Program-made: the position numbers and the translations under genes
Source: Riemerella anatipestifer
GTDB taxonomy: Bacteria > Bacteroidota > Bacteroidia > Flavobacteriales > Weeksellaceae
Reading direction: 5' to 3'
Assembly (NCBI RefSeq): GCF_009670965.2
Contig: NZ_CP073239.1
Coordinates: forward strand, 1-64,000
DNA: 64,000 nucleotides
Notes under the pieces: model-generated
The model's database searches: none
Told to the model about the DNA's origin: nothing
Seen by the model: only the letters and a program-made list of their open reading frames with translations
Shown here: in pieces, positions 7,508 to 15,685 of the stretch
Numbering within the stretch: position 1 is the first letter of the stretch
Layout of the letters: every line of letters starts with the position of its first letter

Positions 7508-8122
7508 TTAATATCCCTCAAGAGGAATCATTTTGGTTTCATCTACAATCTCGTATTTTAAGGCTTTAGCAAGAACAAATATTTCGTTAAGGTTGGTCAT
7601 AAGTTGCTTTTCTCCTTGTTTCTTTAAATCTTCCTGATTAACCCTTTTATATGCTTCGTCTTTAGCATTTTGAGTTATTTTTTTAATGTCCTTCTCATCA
7701 AAACGGTCAAAAAAAGAGTCATCTAAAGATTGTATTTCTACACTTGGTATAATCCTAACTTGTGGCTGTGGTAACTCTTTTATAATTAGTTTCTTATCAG
7801 TGCTATCTACCTCTATCTTCATTTTAGTTAAATCATAGGACACCTGTGCCATAGTCTTTGTAAAAGTGATGATTTTCTTCTCAGTAGATGGCAATAGACT
7901 GCTCCCTAAAAGCTCAGATTTAATAGTGGTTTTCTGCATACTAGAAAAGTTTTGTTCCATAACCACCATCTTATTCATTTTAGAAATTTGGTTGTTAATA
8001 AGGTAATAATCACTTACGATTTCATCTCCTTTTTTGGTCGTAAAACCCTTCCATGCAAAGAAAATAAGGAGCATTACTAAAACGCCCCCTACAAATCCTA
8101 TAATAACTTTAATATTTTTCAA
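7508..8122 (-). CDS. DUF4230 membrane-anchored protein
   Basis: The 204-residue protein has one N-terminal membrane anchor (VIIGFVGGVLVMLLIFFAW) followed by an extracytoplasmic domain. The sequence after the anchor, with alternating strands (LPQPQVRIIPSVEIQSLDDSFFDRF) and an alpha-helical C-terminus, matches what I know of DUF4230 proteins, whose function is unknown. It starts 6 bp after the stop of the thioredoxin-like lipoprotein gene, so it is the last gene of the leftward run from 12341. Assignment to DUF4230 is from memory of the family pattern. Confidence 0.75.
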   Translation of the reverse strand: MKNIKVIIGFVGGVLVMLLIFFAWKGFTTKKGDEIVSDYYLINNQISKMNKMVVMEQNFSSMQKTTIKSELLGSSLLPSTEKKIITFTKTMAQVSYDLTKMKIEVDSTDKKLIIKELPQPQVRIIPSVEIQSLDDSFFDRFDEKDIKKITQNAKDEAYKRVNQEDLKKQGEKQLMTNLNEIFVLAKALKYEIVDETKMIPLEGY

Positions 8123-8128
8123 TTTAGG

Positions 8129-8659
8129 TTACTTTTTCTTTACTAAATTATACAAATCTTGTTCCAAAAAGCCTGTAGATGGTGTTTCTACAATACGCCC
8201 AACCTCTCTTCCGTAGCGTTCTACAACAATAGTTGGTACTTTTTTCACGTGATAATCTAACTCCTCACTTTCTGGTGACTCCATACGTTTAGAAAGTGCT
8301 ATTATTTTCATTTTAGACAACGGATAACCTACCTCTTTTAATATTTTAATCAGCCTAGGAAACTCTCTATGGCTATCCTCACACCAAGAGCCTACAAAAA
8401 CGATAAGACTGTATTTATTAAGCTCTTTGCTTTTTTTAAGTAGTGCTATAGTATTTTTATCTGTTTCGTAGTTGGCATACTCCTCATCATACCATGTTTT
8501 AAACGGCTCTTGCTGAAACTGACTAAGCGTTTGCTTTCCTAATAAAACTTTTCCATACTGTTCGGACTCTACTTGACGATTAACAACTGTTTTCTCAACC
8601 ACTCCACAAGAAGCCATCCCCAGTAACAATACGGTACTTAGAGCAAGTTTTTTTATCAT
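8129..8659 (-). CDS. thioredoxin-fold lipoprotein with a single active-site cysteine
   Basis: The 176-residue protein starts with a lipoprotein signal peptide ending in GMASC (lipidated Cys18). A thioredoxin-like fold is indicated by SLIVFVGSWCEDSHREFPRL, where the usual WCxxC motif is WCEDS, so only the first cysteine is kept, and by the cis-proline region VKKVPTIVVERYGREVGRI. It probably acts on the periplasmic side or at the envelope. A monothiol centre could suit isomerase or binding work rather than disulphide reduction; this is inference. It sits between the NTP pyrophosphohydrolase gene (10 bp gap) and the DUF4230 gene (6 bp gap). Confidence 0.82.
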   Translation of the reverse strand: MIKKLALSTVLLLGMASCGVVEKTVVNRQVESEQYGKVLLGKQTLSQFQQEPFKTWYDEEYANYETDKNTIALLKKSKELNKYSLIVFVGSWCEDSHREFPRLIKILKEVGYPLSKMKIIALSKRMESPESEELDYHVKKVPTIVVERYGREVGRIVETPSTGFLEQDLYNLVKKK

Positions 8660-8669
8660 GATATTATTT

Positions 8670-9140
8670 TTATTTTTCTATTATTGATTTTAAATCTGCT
8701 GGAGAGTAATATTTGTTTTTCAATACTTTATCATCAGAAATTCTGTGTACATTGTATTTTGCTCCTGATTTTTCATAATAGGCCCCTTCCCCTTTTGTTT
8801 CCTTATAGAAAGCTACTGTCTCCTCTGCTTGTTGTTCGTTTTCGCAAGCTTTAGACATATTAGACCTTTGTACTTCATTAAATAATTCTACAAACTTTTC
8901 GCCTAACCCAAACTCTAAAACAGCTCCACTTAACACATACTGCAAATCACATAAAGCATCCGCTATCTCTACTATATTTTGGTCTTCTATTGCCTGTTTT
9001 AACTCATTTAATTCCTCTTGTAAAAGGCTCACCCTTAACTCACATCTATCCTTAGACGGAATTTGAGGTTGGTCTAATATAGGCGCATTAAAGGTTCTGT
9101 GAAACTCTGCTACTTGATTAAGGCTATCTATTTTTTCCAT
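8670..9140 (-). CDS. all-alpha NTP pyrophosphohydrolase (MazG/PRA-PH-like)
   Basis: The 156-residue protein shows the metal-binding pattern of all-alpha NTP pyrophosphohydrolases: EELNEL (E43-E46) followed by EIADALCDLQYVL (E58, D61). These enzymes split nucleoside triphosphates or phosphoribosyl-ATP to monophosphates and often clear unusual nucleotides. Length and the N-terminal FHRTFNAPI segment match a family common in Bacteroidota. It lies directly after cdd (25 bp gap), another nucleotide-salvage gene. The substrate is not known. Confidence 0.85.
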   Translation of the reverse strand: MEKIDSLNQVAEFHRTFNAPILDQPQIPSKDRCELRVSLLQEELNELKQAIEDQNIVEIADALCDLQYVLSGAVLEFGLGEKFVELFNEVQRSNMSKACENEQQAEETVAFYKETKGEGAYYEKSGAKYNVHRISDDKVLKNKYYSPADLKSIIEK

Positions 9141-9165
9141 GTTTAATGTCTTATAAATCTATATA

Positions 9166-9651
9166 TTATAAAAATGATTTATCAAAAGAAAACGGCAGTA
9201 AATCCCTTATGCATTTCGTCTTATAGATTTCGCCAGAAACGGAAGCAAAATAAATTTCTATAGATTCTTCTTGAAGTGCTTCATACTCCAAAATACTCTG
9301 CCTACAGGCTCCACACGGAGGAATTGCTATTGATGAAATACTATCTTTTGGTGCACCAATTACAAATAACTTCTTCATTTTAACACTTGGATAATTGGCA
9401 GATGCCCAATAAATGGTAGTTCTCTCCGCACACAACCCTGACGGGTAAGCTGCATTTTCTTGGTTGCTCCCCGTTACAATTTCCCCATTTTCTAAAAGAA
9501 TAGCACAGCCTACCAAAAAGTTAGAATAAGGTGCATAAGCCTTTTCTCTAACTGCTTTAGCGGCTTCGTATAGTTTTTTTTCTGTATCATTTAAAGTCTC
9601 AATACTTTCAAAGACTTCAAATGAAATATGAAGTGATTTTTCCATTTTCAT
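9166..9651 (-). CDS. cdd: cytidine deaminase
   Basis: The 161-residue enzyme deaminates cytidine and deoxycytidine to uridine forms in pyrimidine salvage. The zinc-binding and catalytic motifs are present as CAERTTI (Cys ligand and catalytic Glu) and PPCGACRQ (two Cys ligands). AYAPYSNFLVGCAIL is the standard substrate-binding region. The start is set at 9651 (MKMEKSLHI); the ATG at 9645 is also possible, and the longer open frame to 9699 adds a hydrophobic stretch not found in the family. It is followed closely by the NTP pyrophosphohydrolase gene. Confidence 0.93.
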   Translation of the reverse strand: MKMEKSLHISFEVFESIETLNDTEKKLYEAAKAVREKAYAPYSNFLVGCAILLENGEIVTGSNQENAAYPSGLCAERTTIYWASANYPSVKMKKLFVIGAPKDSISSIAIPPCGACRQSILEYEALQEESIEIYFASVSGEIYKTKCIRDLLPFSFDKSFL

Positions 9652-9708
9652 TAGGTAAAATAAGAGGGTAAAAGTACGGATTTTTATTAAAAAAAACAAT
9701 TAAAACCC

Positions 9709-11046
9709 TTACTCCGCCATATACCAAGTCATTTTTTCTAAATACTCTGGTTTAGGGTTGATAAATTTTATGATTTTTTTATCGTTGGGTGTGGTAAGTC
9801 TATAAAAAATGATTTTATCTGCGTGATATTTAAAATAAGGATGTTTTTTCAGCCACTCTTCAGGAGCGTTAGACAAACTATATTTCTTCACCTTAGAGGT
9901 ATTTAGATTAGCTGTTTCTATTAACTTTTGAGTTAAATCAGGGTCTATATAATAGGTTTCTAGAATTTGCTTTTTGTTAGCAAACCCACCGAGTAGCCCT
10001 CTAAACGAAATATAACTTTTAGCTGCCTTAGGTGTAAAACCAAACTCCACTAACTGCTCATAAGAAATCTCATTAAGGTCCACCGAAGCAAAATTAGTCT
10101 TTATCTGAGGTTTTGTAGTTTCTACTACCGAAGGTTCCTCATTTTTAATTCTAATATAAGGACTTAATGCTTGGAATTTTTCATCAGAAATCACAAAACA
10201 TTTCTTAACATCGTCTGCTGTTTTAAATCTTCCTTTGAGTATTTTCTGCTTATAGTTTACAATAACGGCGGCTTGTTTCTCCGAGAAACCAAGCTTTTGC
10301 CAACCTACTAAATCTAAATCATTAGGGTCAAAAGGCTGATATAAAACACTTTCTTCTTTCTCTCTAATATCGTTGGGTATGCTAGGGTTTACTCTATTTG
10401 GAAGGAGAACATACGGTGCTATAATGGCGTAATTTTCAGGACTTAAGGTATAGCAATCCCTTAGTTTTTCTTTGCTAATAAAACTTCCGCCCAAATAATT
10501 TTTATACTTAATAAAAGATTGAGCCTGCTTTTCTGAAAAGCCGAGCTTTACCCAATCCGAAACGGAGTATAAGTCTGGATTAAAAGGCTTATTTACCGTA
10601 ATTTTAGACTTATAAAACGATTGACGAGATGAACTGTCATAAGACTTAGCCACTTTATCAGGAAGCATTATAAATTCTGACAATTCGCTAAATTTTTCTG
10701 CCGATATTACATAGCATTTAGACAATTCTTCTTTAGACGAAAAAGAGCCTCCCAACAAATCTTTATACTTTAGGATAGTTTCGGATTGTCGTTCAGAAAA
10801 CCCTAAATTTTGCCAATCTTGTAAACTTAGCTTGTTAGGATTAAATGGAGTAAGATTTAATTTTTCTCTATTTTGGTGTTCTACCGAGGTGGTAAAAGTT
10901 AGCTCAGGTAATGGTTGCTCTTCTTTTTGTTTTTTATAAAAGTAAAAAAATATCTGAATTCCTAAAAGCAACACTGCTATAATAGACCACCCCAGCACTT
11001 GCTTTTTTATCATACTGAACTCCAGTCTAGAGAATGGCTTTTTCAT
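9709..11046 (-). CDS. membrane-anchored protein with four ComEA-like helix-hairpin-helix repeats
   Basis: The 445-residue protein has an N-terminal membrane helix (LGWSIIAVLLLGIQIFFYFY), then four repeats of about 60-80 residues. Three start with FNPNKLSLQDWQNLGFS, FNPDLYSVSDWVKLGFS and FDPNDLDLVGWQKLGFS; the fourth, with VDLNEISYEQLVEFGFT, is shorter. Each repeat contains a helix-hairpin-helix signature, where a turn such as GLLGGF or LGGSF precedes a helix. ComEA uses such a domain to bind incoming DNA. Whether this protein does so is not known; four tandem copies are unusual. Its start overlaps the stop of the upstream protease gene by ATGA, implying translational coupling. Confidence 0.82.
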   Translation of the reverse strand: MKKPFSRLEFSMIKKQVLGWSIIAVLLLGIQIFFYFYKKQKEEQPLPELTFTTSVEHQNREKLNLTPFNPNKLSLQDWQNLGFSERQSETILKYKDLLGGSFSSKEELSKCYVISAEKFSELSEFIMLPDKVAKSYDSSSRQSFYKSKITVNKPFNPDLYSVSDWVKLGFSEKQAQSFIKYKNYLGGSFISKEKLRDCYTLSPENYAIIAPYVLLPNRVNPSIPNDIREKEESVLYQPFDPNDLDLVGWQKLGFSEKQAAVIVNYKQKILKGRFKTADDVKKCFVISDEKFQALSPYIRIKNEEPSVVETTKPQIKTNFASVDLNEISYEQLVEFGFTPKAAKSYISFRGLLGGFANKKQILETYYIDPDLTQKLIETANLNTSKVKKYSLSNAPEEWLKKHPYFKYHADKIIFYRLTTPNDKKIIKFINPKPEYLEKMTWYMAE

Positions 11047-12341
11047 TTGGTTTTAAATTTAACAAGATACTTCTCCTCTATCAGTGCATAACCATCCTTT
11101 GAAACAAAGCTATCATTAGTAATTATAAACTCATATTCCCTACTCGGTTTCAAATCAAGTATTAAAACCAAGGTTTTATCATTATTTTCGTATCCCTTAA
11201 CCTTTGTTATTGGAAAATAATCTTTTCCTTTTTCTGAATATCTAATAGAAATTTTCTTAGTATTCATTTCCTTTGAAAAGGTAATTTTCAACTCCTTTAA
11301 ATTAGAATTTACATTTTCCGTTTTATTCTCAAAAGGCTCTATTTTAACAATATATGGTTGATTTTTTCTGTATTCTTTAATAATTTTCCCCTTATTGATT
11401 TTTCCCTTGAAAAATTTAGATTTGAATAAAAAATCTTCAATAGCGACATCATTACTATAATTTAACTCAATAATATCCTCTATAGCCCTTGATTTATCAG
11501 CCGAATTATTATAATAAGATTTGCATATCTCATAACCTATATAATAACCTAAATCGGCTTTCTCTCCTTTTTGGGAACCATTATATAACCAATTTGCAAT
11601 GTTTTCAGAAAACATTTCCTTCTTAAACTGTTTTTTGATTTCTTTCTCATTAAGTTTTCCGTAAGCCATATATTGGGTCTGTACTGGCTTCCCAAGTACC
11701 AATTCTGATATAAAATCACAAGCTCCTTCCGCAATAGACTTACTTAAGACATTTTTTCCATAACCATTTTGCTGTGTATGGATATACTCGTGAATATTTA
11801 TGTAAACAATATTATCCAAGGATTGCTTAACAAAAATATTTTTTAACCAATTGTCTTTAAATTCACTTGTATCAATAGCCGAATTTCCTGTCGCAATTTC
11901 TGCTCCCACCAAAACCATATTGTCCGTTATTGTTCCTCCTGAACGCAAACCTCCAATAGCAAAATACATTTCAGCATTTTTTAATTTTGGATAAAGTTTT
12001 TTAAGGTTTTCTACCGCAGAATTAAGTTGAGCTATTTTATTTTTTATTTCTAAAGTATTTGGTTTTATTGAAGCCCAAAATCTAGGATACTCATCTATAA
12101 GCTTTACATACAAAGTATCATTATAATCCCTAGCTTTCATAAATGCATGAAGCCCTTTTGTACCCTTTTTAATGTATATTTCATTGATGAAATCTAACTT
12201 TTTCTGATAGTCATTTGTACTCCTTATGCTATCATAGGCAACCCAAAAACGGTCTATATCTGATACAAATATCTTATTACTATTTTGAGAAAAAATATTT
12301 ACAGACAAAATAGAAAGAATGATGATATAAAAATGTCTCAT
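11043..12341 (-). CDS. secreted zinc-dependent protease-like protein (DUF2268-like) with C-terminal Ig-like domain
   Basis: The 432-residue protein starts with a signal peptide (FYIIILSILSVNIFSQ). The zinc-protease motif HEYIH (H184, E185, H188) is followed by a likely third ligand in AEGACDF (E205), the arrangement of gluzincins and similar to DUF2268 predicted proteases. The last 100 residues (LKELKITFSKEMNTKKISI onward) resemble a bacterial Ig-like domain of the SbsA/Big_5 kind, which is common in secreted Bacteroidota proteins. No type IX sorting tail is visible. It is the first gene of the leftward run ending with DUF4230 and overlaps the helix-hairpin-helix gene by 4 bp. Substrate unknown. 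Confidence 0.75.
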   Translation of the reverse strand: MRHFYIIILSILSVNIFSQNSNKIFVSDIDRFWVAYDSIRSTNDYQKKLDFINEIYIKKGTKGLHAFMKARDYNDTLYVKLIDEYPRFWASIKPNTLEIKNKIAQLNSAVENLKKLYPKLKNAEMYFAIGGLRSGGTITDNMVLVGAEIATGNSAIDTSEFKDNWLKNIFVKQSLDNIVYINIHEYIHTQQNGYGKNVLSKSIAEGACDFISELVLGKPVQTQYMAYGKLNEKEIKKQFKKEMFSENIANWLYNGSQKGEKADLGYYIGYEICKSYYNNSADKSRAIEDIIELNYSNDVAIEDFLFKSKFFKGKINKGKIIKEYRKNQPYIVKIEPFENKTENVNSNLKELKITFSKEMNTKKISIRYSEKGKDYFPITKVKGYENNDKTLVLILDLKPSREYEFIITNDSFVSKDGYALIEEKYLVKFKTK

Positions 12342-12377
12342 CTGTTTTTATATTTTATGAAACCGATGTAAAATATA

Positions 12378-12716
12378 CTATTCCTTATCCACCAAAGCAT
12401 CTTTAAGTTTGGTAAGTTCTGATTTTATAAACTCTAGTCGGTCTATTATTTCTACTGTCTCGCTTACTTTTTCGTTGGTAGCCAATGCTACTCTAGCACC
12501 GTCTAAGGTGTAGCCTTTTTCCTTTACTAAGTGATAAATCATCTTTAGGTTATCAATATCCTTAGGTGTGAAATATCGGTTACCCTTCTTATTTTTTTTA
12601 GGCTTTATTACAGGAAATTCTTTTTCCCAATACCTTATGAGTGATGTATTTACATCAAACGCTTTGGCAACTTCACCTATAGAATAATATAGTTTTTCTG
12701 GAAGATTAAGTTTCAT
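12378..12716 (-). CDS. MerR-family transcriptional regulator
   Basis: The 112-residue protein is a MerR-type DNA-binding domain: YYSIGEVAKAFDVNTSLIRYWEKEF forms the helix-turn-helix, followed by the wing KKNKKGNRYFTPKDIDNLKMI. Only a short coiled-coil end (DRLEFIKSELTKLKDAL) follows, so no effector domain is attached. Homologues of this size are conserved in flavobacteria. A minus-strand -7 box TATTTTTG lies at 12757-12764. Targets are unknown. Confidence 0.9.
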   Translation of the reverse strand: MKLNLPEKLYYSIGEVAKAFDVNTSLIRYWEKEFPVIKPKKNKKGNRYFTPKDIDNLKMIYHLVKEKGYTLDGARVALATNEKVSETVEIIDRLEFIKSELTKLKDALVDKE

Positions 12717-12774
12717 GTTTATACCAAATTAGAACCACAATTACAGTGGATTAAAGCAAAAATACAAATAATCT

Positions 12775-13752
12775 CTAAACCTTAGTCTGGTTGAACAAAA
12801 AATATTTGAATATTAGCCACTTGGACTGATAATATTTGCTAAGTTGATTTTTATCTCTCCTACGCCAAGTTCCGTACGCTTGAGCATAGAAACCAAAATG
12901 AGCCCTTACCACTGCCCAAAGATGAGGAAAACCGTTTTTAACCCCAAAATAAAGCCCTGCCACACCATCTAAACACAACCGAACGAAAATAATCCACAAC
13001 AGATAGACAGGTAGATTTTTAAGCAACATAGAAAGATTATTCCTTATATTAAGATAAGTTTTATAAGGACTTTGTTTATTAAGAGTACCACCTCCCACAT
13101 GATAAACTCTAGAAAGTCCTGTATAGTAGATTTTCTTTCCTAAATTCCTCAATCGCCAACAAAGGTCTATCTCTTCTTGATGGGCAAAAAAACGCTCGTC
13201 AAAACCGCCAATGCTGAAAAAATTTTCACTTCTAATAAATAAGCAACACCCCGAAGCCCAATGTATCTCGCATACATCATCATATTGCCCTTCATCTTTC
13301 TCCAGCGTATCAAAAATCCGACCTCTACAGTAAGGATAACCTAGATTGTCTATCATTCCGCCACCCGCTCCTGCAAATTCAAAATACTTTTCGTTATTAA
13401 AATCTAATATTTTAGGCTGTACAGCTACGATACTCTCATCTGATTTGAATAGTTCTAAAACAGGCTCTAACCAACCAGAACTCACCTCTACATCAGAGTT
13501 TAAAAGACAAAAAATATCTGCCTTTATAGCCTTTAAACCTTCATTATATCCACCTGCAAAGCCGTTATTTTTTAAGTTTTTAACCACTTTAACCTCTGGA
13601 AAGTTTCGCTCTAAAAAAACAACAGAATCATCTGTGGAAGCATTATCTATCACCCAAATATCTGCTCCTTGAGAATGCTTAATTACATTAGGCAAAAATC
13701 TTTTAAGCCAATGCTTTCCGTTCCAATTAAGTATTGCTATTGCTAATTTCAT
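12775..13752 (-). CDS. family 2 glycosyltransferase
   Basis: The 325-residue protein starts with a GT-A fold (LAIAILNWNGKHWLKRFL), carrying WVIDNASTDDS, the nucleotide-binding LLNSDVEV, and an acceptor-side motif HQEEIDLCWRL. It would transfer a sugar from a nucleotide-sugar donor, probably onto an envelope glycan. The C-terminal hydrophobic part (YLLWIIFVRLCLDGVAGLYF) suggests membrane association. The start at 13752 (MKLAIAIL) is family-like; the longer frame would overlap the upstream acyltransferase gene. The 4-bp gap to that LpxL-type gene indicates cotranscription and a role in lipopolysaccharide or surface-glycan synthesis. Confidence 0.88.
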   Translation of the reverse strand: MKLAIAILNWNGKHWLKRFLPNVIKHSQGADIWVIDNASTDDSVVFLERNFPEVKVVKNLKNNGFAGGYNEGLKAIKADIFCLLNSDVEVSSGWLEPVLELFKSDESIVAVQPKILDFNNEKYFEFAGAGGGMIDNLGYPYCRGRIFDTLEKDEGQYDDVCEIHWASGCCLFIRSENFFSIGGFDERFFAHQEEIDLCWRLRNLGKKIYYTGLSRVYHVGGGTLNKQSPYKTYLNIRNNLSMLLKNLPVYLLWIIFVRLCLDGVAGLYFGVKNGFPHLWAVVRAHFGFYAQAYGTWRRRDKNQLSKYYQSKWLIFKYFLFNQTKV

Positions 13753-13756
13753 AATT

Positions 13757-14641
13757 TTATTGTTTAGCAAAAGTTTTAATGGCATCTTGATACTTCCATC
13801 GTCTATGACTCCAAAGCCAATTGTCTGGTCGTTTTTTAATAGTGGTTTCTAGCATTTTATGAAATTTATTAACCACTTCGTACGGCTGAAATCGTTCTCC
13901 ATCAGGATAAATTCTATAATAATTAACTTGATAAAACCCTCGTTTAACCTTTTTCATTTCGCAATAAATAAAGATTAAATCCATCTTGGTAGAAAGTTTA
14001 TCATACCCAATAAAGGCAGGTGTTTTTTGATTTAAAAATTCTAAACCATAATCTACATCTAACACATAAGGCGACTGGTCTGCTACAAACATATACACCG
14101 AATTACCATCATTAGGCTGCTTCAATATATGCCTTACCACTTGCTTAGCTTCTAATGCTGTATTACCAAAACGACCTCTAATGAGTTTAACTTTTTCTTC
14201 CCAAAAAACACTTTGCATTTTTCTGTACACGGGAAAACAATATTTTTGTGGAACCACTTCTGCAAGGGCATTAAACCATTCCCAATTAAAGATGTGTCCA
14301 GAAAGCATTATAATATTTTTCTGTTCTTCTAACGCCTCCGAAAACAAATGTTGATTGATATGCTGAACCCTTACCCTTAATTCATTATTAGACACAGTAA
14401 AGGTTTTTAATGTTTCTACAATATAGTCTGCAAAGTTTTGGTAAAACTTTTTACAAATTGCATGGATTTCCGTTTCGGACTTCTCAGGGAAAGATTTTCT
14501 TAAATTCTCCAATACCACTTTTTTTCGGTAACCTACTACATAGTAGCTTAGTACAAAAATAAGGTCAGAGAAAATATAAAGCACCCTTAAAGGAAGTTTA
14601 GAGACGATATAAACGGTTCTAAAAAGGATATTATTTAGCAT
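13757..14641 (-). CDS. LpxL/HtrB-type lysophospholipid or lipid A acyltransferase
   Basis: The 294-residue protein matches the lipid A biosynthesis acyltransferase family. The N-terminal membrane segment (LRVLYIFSDLIFVLSYYVVG) precedes the acyltransferase motif MLSGHIFNWEWFN, with the catalytic His, and YRKMQSVFWEEKVKLIRGRFG. It adds a secondary acyl chain to a lipid A precursor at the inner membrane. It is the promoter-proximal gene of the pair with the glycosyltransferase. A minus-strand TAAATTTG box lies at 14661-14668. Confidence 0.88.
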   Translation of the reverse strand: MLNNILFRTVYIVSKLPLRVLYIFSDLIFVLSYYVVGYRKKVVLENLRKSFPEKSETEIHAICKKFYQNFADYIVETLKTFTVSNNELRVRVQHINQHLFSEALEEQKNIIMLSGHIFNWEWFNALAEVVPQKYCFPVYRKMQSVFWEEKVKLIRGRFGNTALEAKQVVRHILKQPNDGNSVYMFVADQSPYVLDVDYGLEFLNQKTPAFIGYDKLSTKMDLIFIYCEMKKVKRGFYQVNYYRIYPDGERFQPYEVVNKFHKMLETTIKKRPDNWLWSHRRWKYQDAIKTFAKQ

Positions 14642-14705
14642 TGATTTTTCTTAACGACTGCAAATTTACAAATTACAAAACAGATGAGATATCAGAATTA
14701 TTCTT

Positions 14706-14713
14706 TATTTTTG
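14706..14713 (+). promoter_or_regulatory. -7 box of the thioredoxin lipoprotein gene
   Basis: TATTTTTG lies 25 bp before the ATG at 14739. No convincing -33 TTG was found. Confidence 0.45.
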
Positions 14714-14738
14714 GGATTTAAACTTAAAATCAAAAATT

Positions 14739-15290
14739 ATGAAATACCGTTATTTAACCATAGGATTGATGAGTGCCACACTCGCTATTTCATCTTGCAG
14801 CAAAAATGCAGAAAACTCAGCTAGCAATACCAATGATAGTACAGAAATTAAACAAAAACTAGCCGAACAAGAAAAGGACAAGCTAGAAAAACCTTACCAC
14901 CCAGAAGATAACGCTGAGGAGAAAATTGCAACCTTAATTTCCCAAGCTCAAAAAGAGAATAAAAACATCATTCTACAAGCAGGTGGCAACTGGTGTATTT
15001 GGTGTCTTAGATTTAATGATTACATCAACAAAACACCTGAAATAAAAGAAATTATAGACCAAAATTATCTCTACTATCATTTGAATTATTCAAAAGAAAA
15101 CGAGAACAAAGCTCTATTTGAAAAATATGGCAACCCTGGTGAAAAATATGGTTATCCTGTATTTATTGTTTTAGACCAAACAGGCAAGGTAATCCATATA
15201 CAAGACAGTGCCGTATTAGAAGAGAACAAAGGCTACAGCCTAGATAAAGTGAAGGCATTCTTCAACGAATGGAAGCCTAAAAACCTCTAA
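14739..15290 (+). CDS. thioredoxin-family lipoprotein with CxxC
   Basis: The 183-residue protein has a lipoprotein signal ending in AISSC (Cys20) and a low-complexity linker. A thioredoxin-like domain follows with the redox pair in GGNWCIWCLRF (C86, C89) and a cis-proline region GYPVFIVLDQTGKV. It resembles envelope thiol-reductases of the thioredoxin_7 kind. A strong terminator follows and its 3' neighbour runs the other way, so it is probably a single-gene unit. Confidence 0.87.
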   Translation: MKYRYLTIGLMSATLAISSCSKNAENSASNTNDSTEIKQKLAEQEKDKLEKPYHPEDNAEEKIATLISQAQKENKNIILQAGGNWCIWCLRFNDYINKTPEIKEIIDQNYLYYHLNYSKENENKALFEKYGNPGEKYGYPVFIVLDQTGKVIHIQDSAVLEENKGYSLDKVKAFFNEWKPKNL

Positions 15291-15298
15291 AAACAAAC

Positions 15299-15327
15299 TG
15301 AGGTTATCTTTTTTAGAGATAACCTCA
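15299..15327. terminator. bidirectional terminator between the thioredoxin and arsC-like genes
   Basis: TGAGGTTATCT (15299-15309) pairs perfectly with AGATAACCTCA (15317-15327), with T-rich sequence on both outer sides. Confidence 0.85.
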
Positions 15328-15332
15328 ATTAT

Positions 15333-15680
15333 TTATTTTTTCAAAAAATCAGTGATGAGTTCTATTGGCCTGCCTATAATGGCTTTTTCTCCTTTAACCA
15401 ATATTGGGCGTTCTATCAGACGAGGATTATTTAGCATTATTTCTAAATATTCGTCCTCTGTATAGCTTTTATCTTCATAATTTTCTTTAAAGAATGTGTC
15501 TTTCTTTCGGATAAGTTCAGACGGCTTCATTTCTAAAAATGAAAGTATTTCTTCTAAATGTTCCTCAGTTAAAGAATCCTTAAGGAGGTCAAACACTTCC
15601 ACATTCTCATTAGTAGAGTTTAGCAGTTCTAAAGCCCCTCTTGACTTAGAACATCTGTTATTATGGTATAATTTTATCAT
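15333..15680 (-). CDS. ArsC/Spx-family thioredoxin-fold protein, arsenate reductase-like
   Basis: The 115-residue protein matches glutaredoxin-dependent arsenate reductases. The catalytic cysteine lies in NNRCSKSR (Cys10), and the oxyanion-binding arginine region is LIERPILV, followed by IIGRP. These features fit ArsC better than the regulator Spx. No arsenite pump or ArsR gene is nearby, so a role in arsenic resistance is uncertain. It begins 5 bp after hisS and is probably cotranscribed. Confidence 0.87.
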   Translation of the reverse strand: MIKLYHNNRCSKSRGALELLNSTNENVEVFDLLKDSLTEEHLEEILSFLEMKPSELIRKKDTFFKENYEDKSYTEDEYLEIMLNNPRLIERPILVKGEKAIIGRPIELITDFLKK

Positions 15681-15685
15681 AGATT

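Noticed and set aside
11549..11734. 61-codon minus-strand frame within the zinc protease gene
   Set aside because: It is an out-of-frame shadow of the 432-residue gene, with no start signal.
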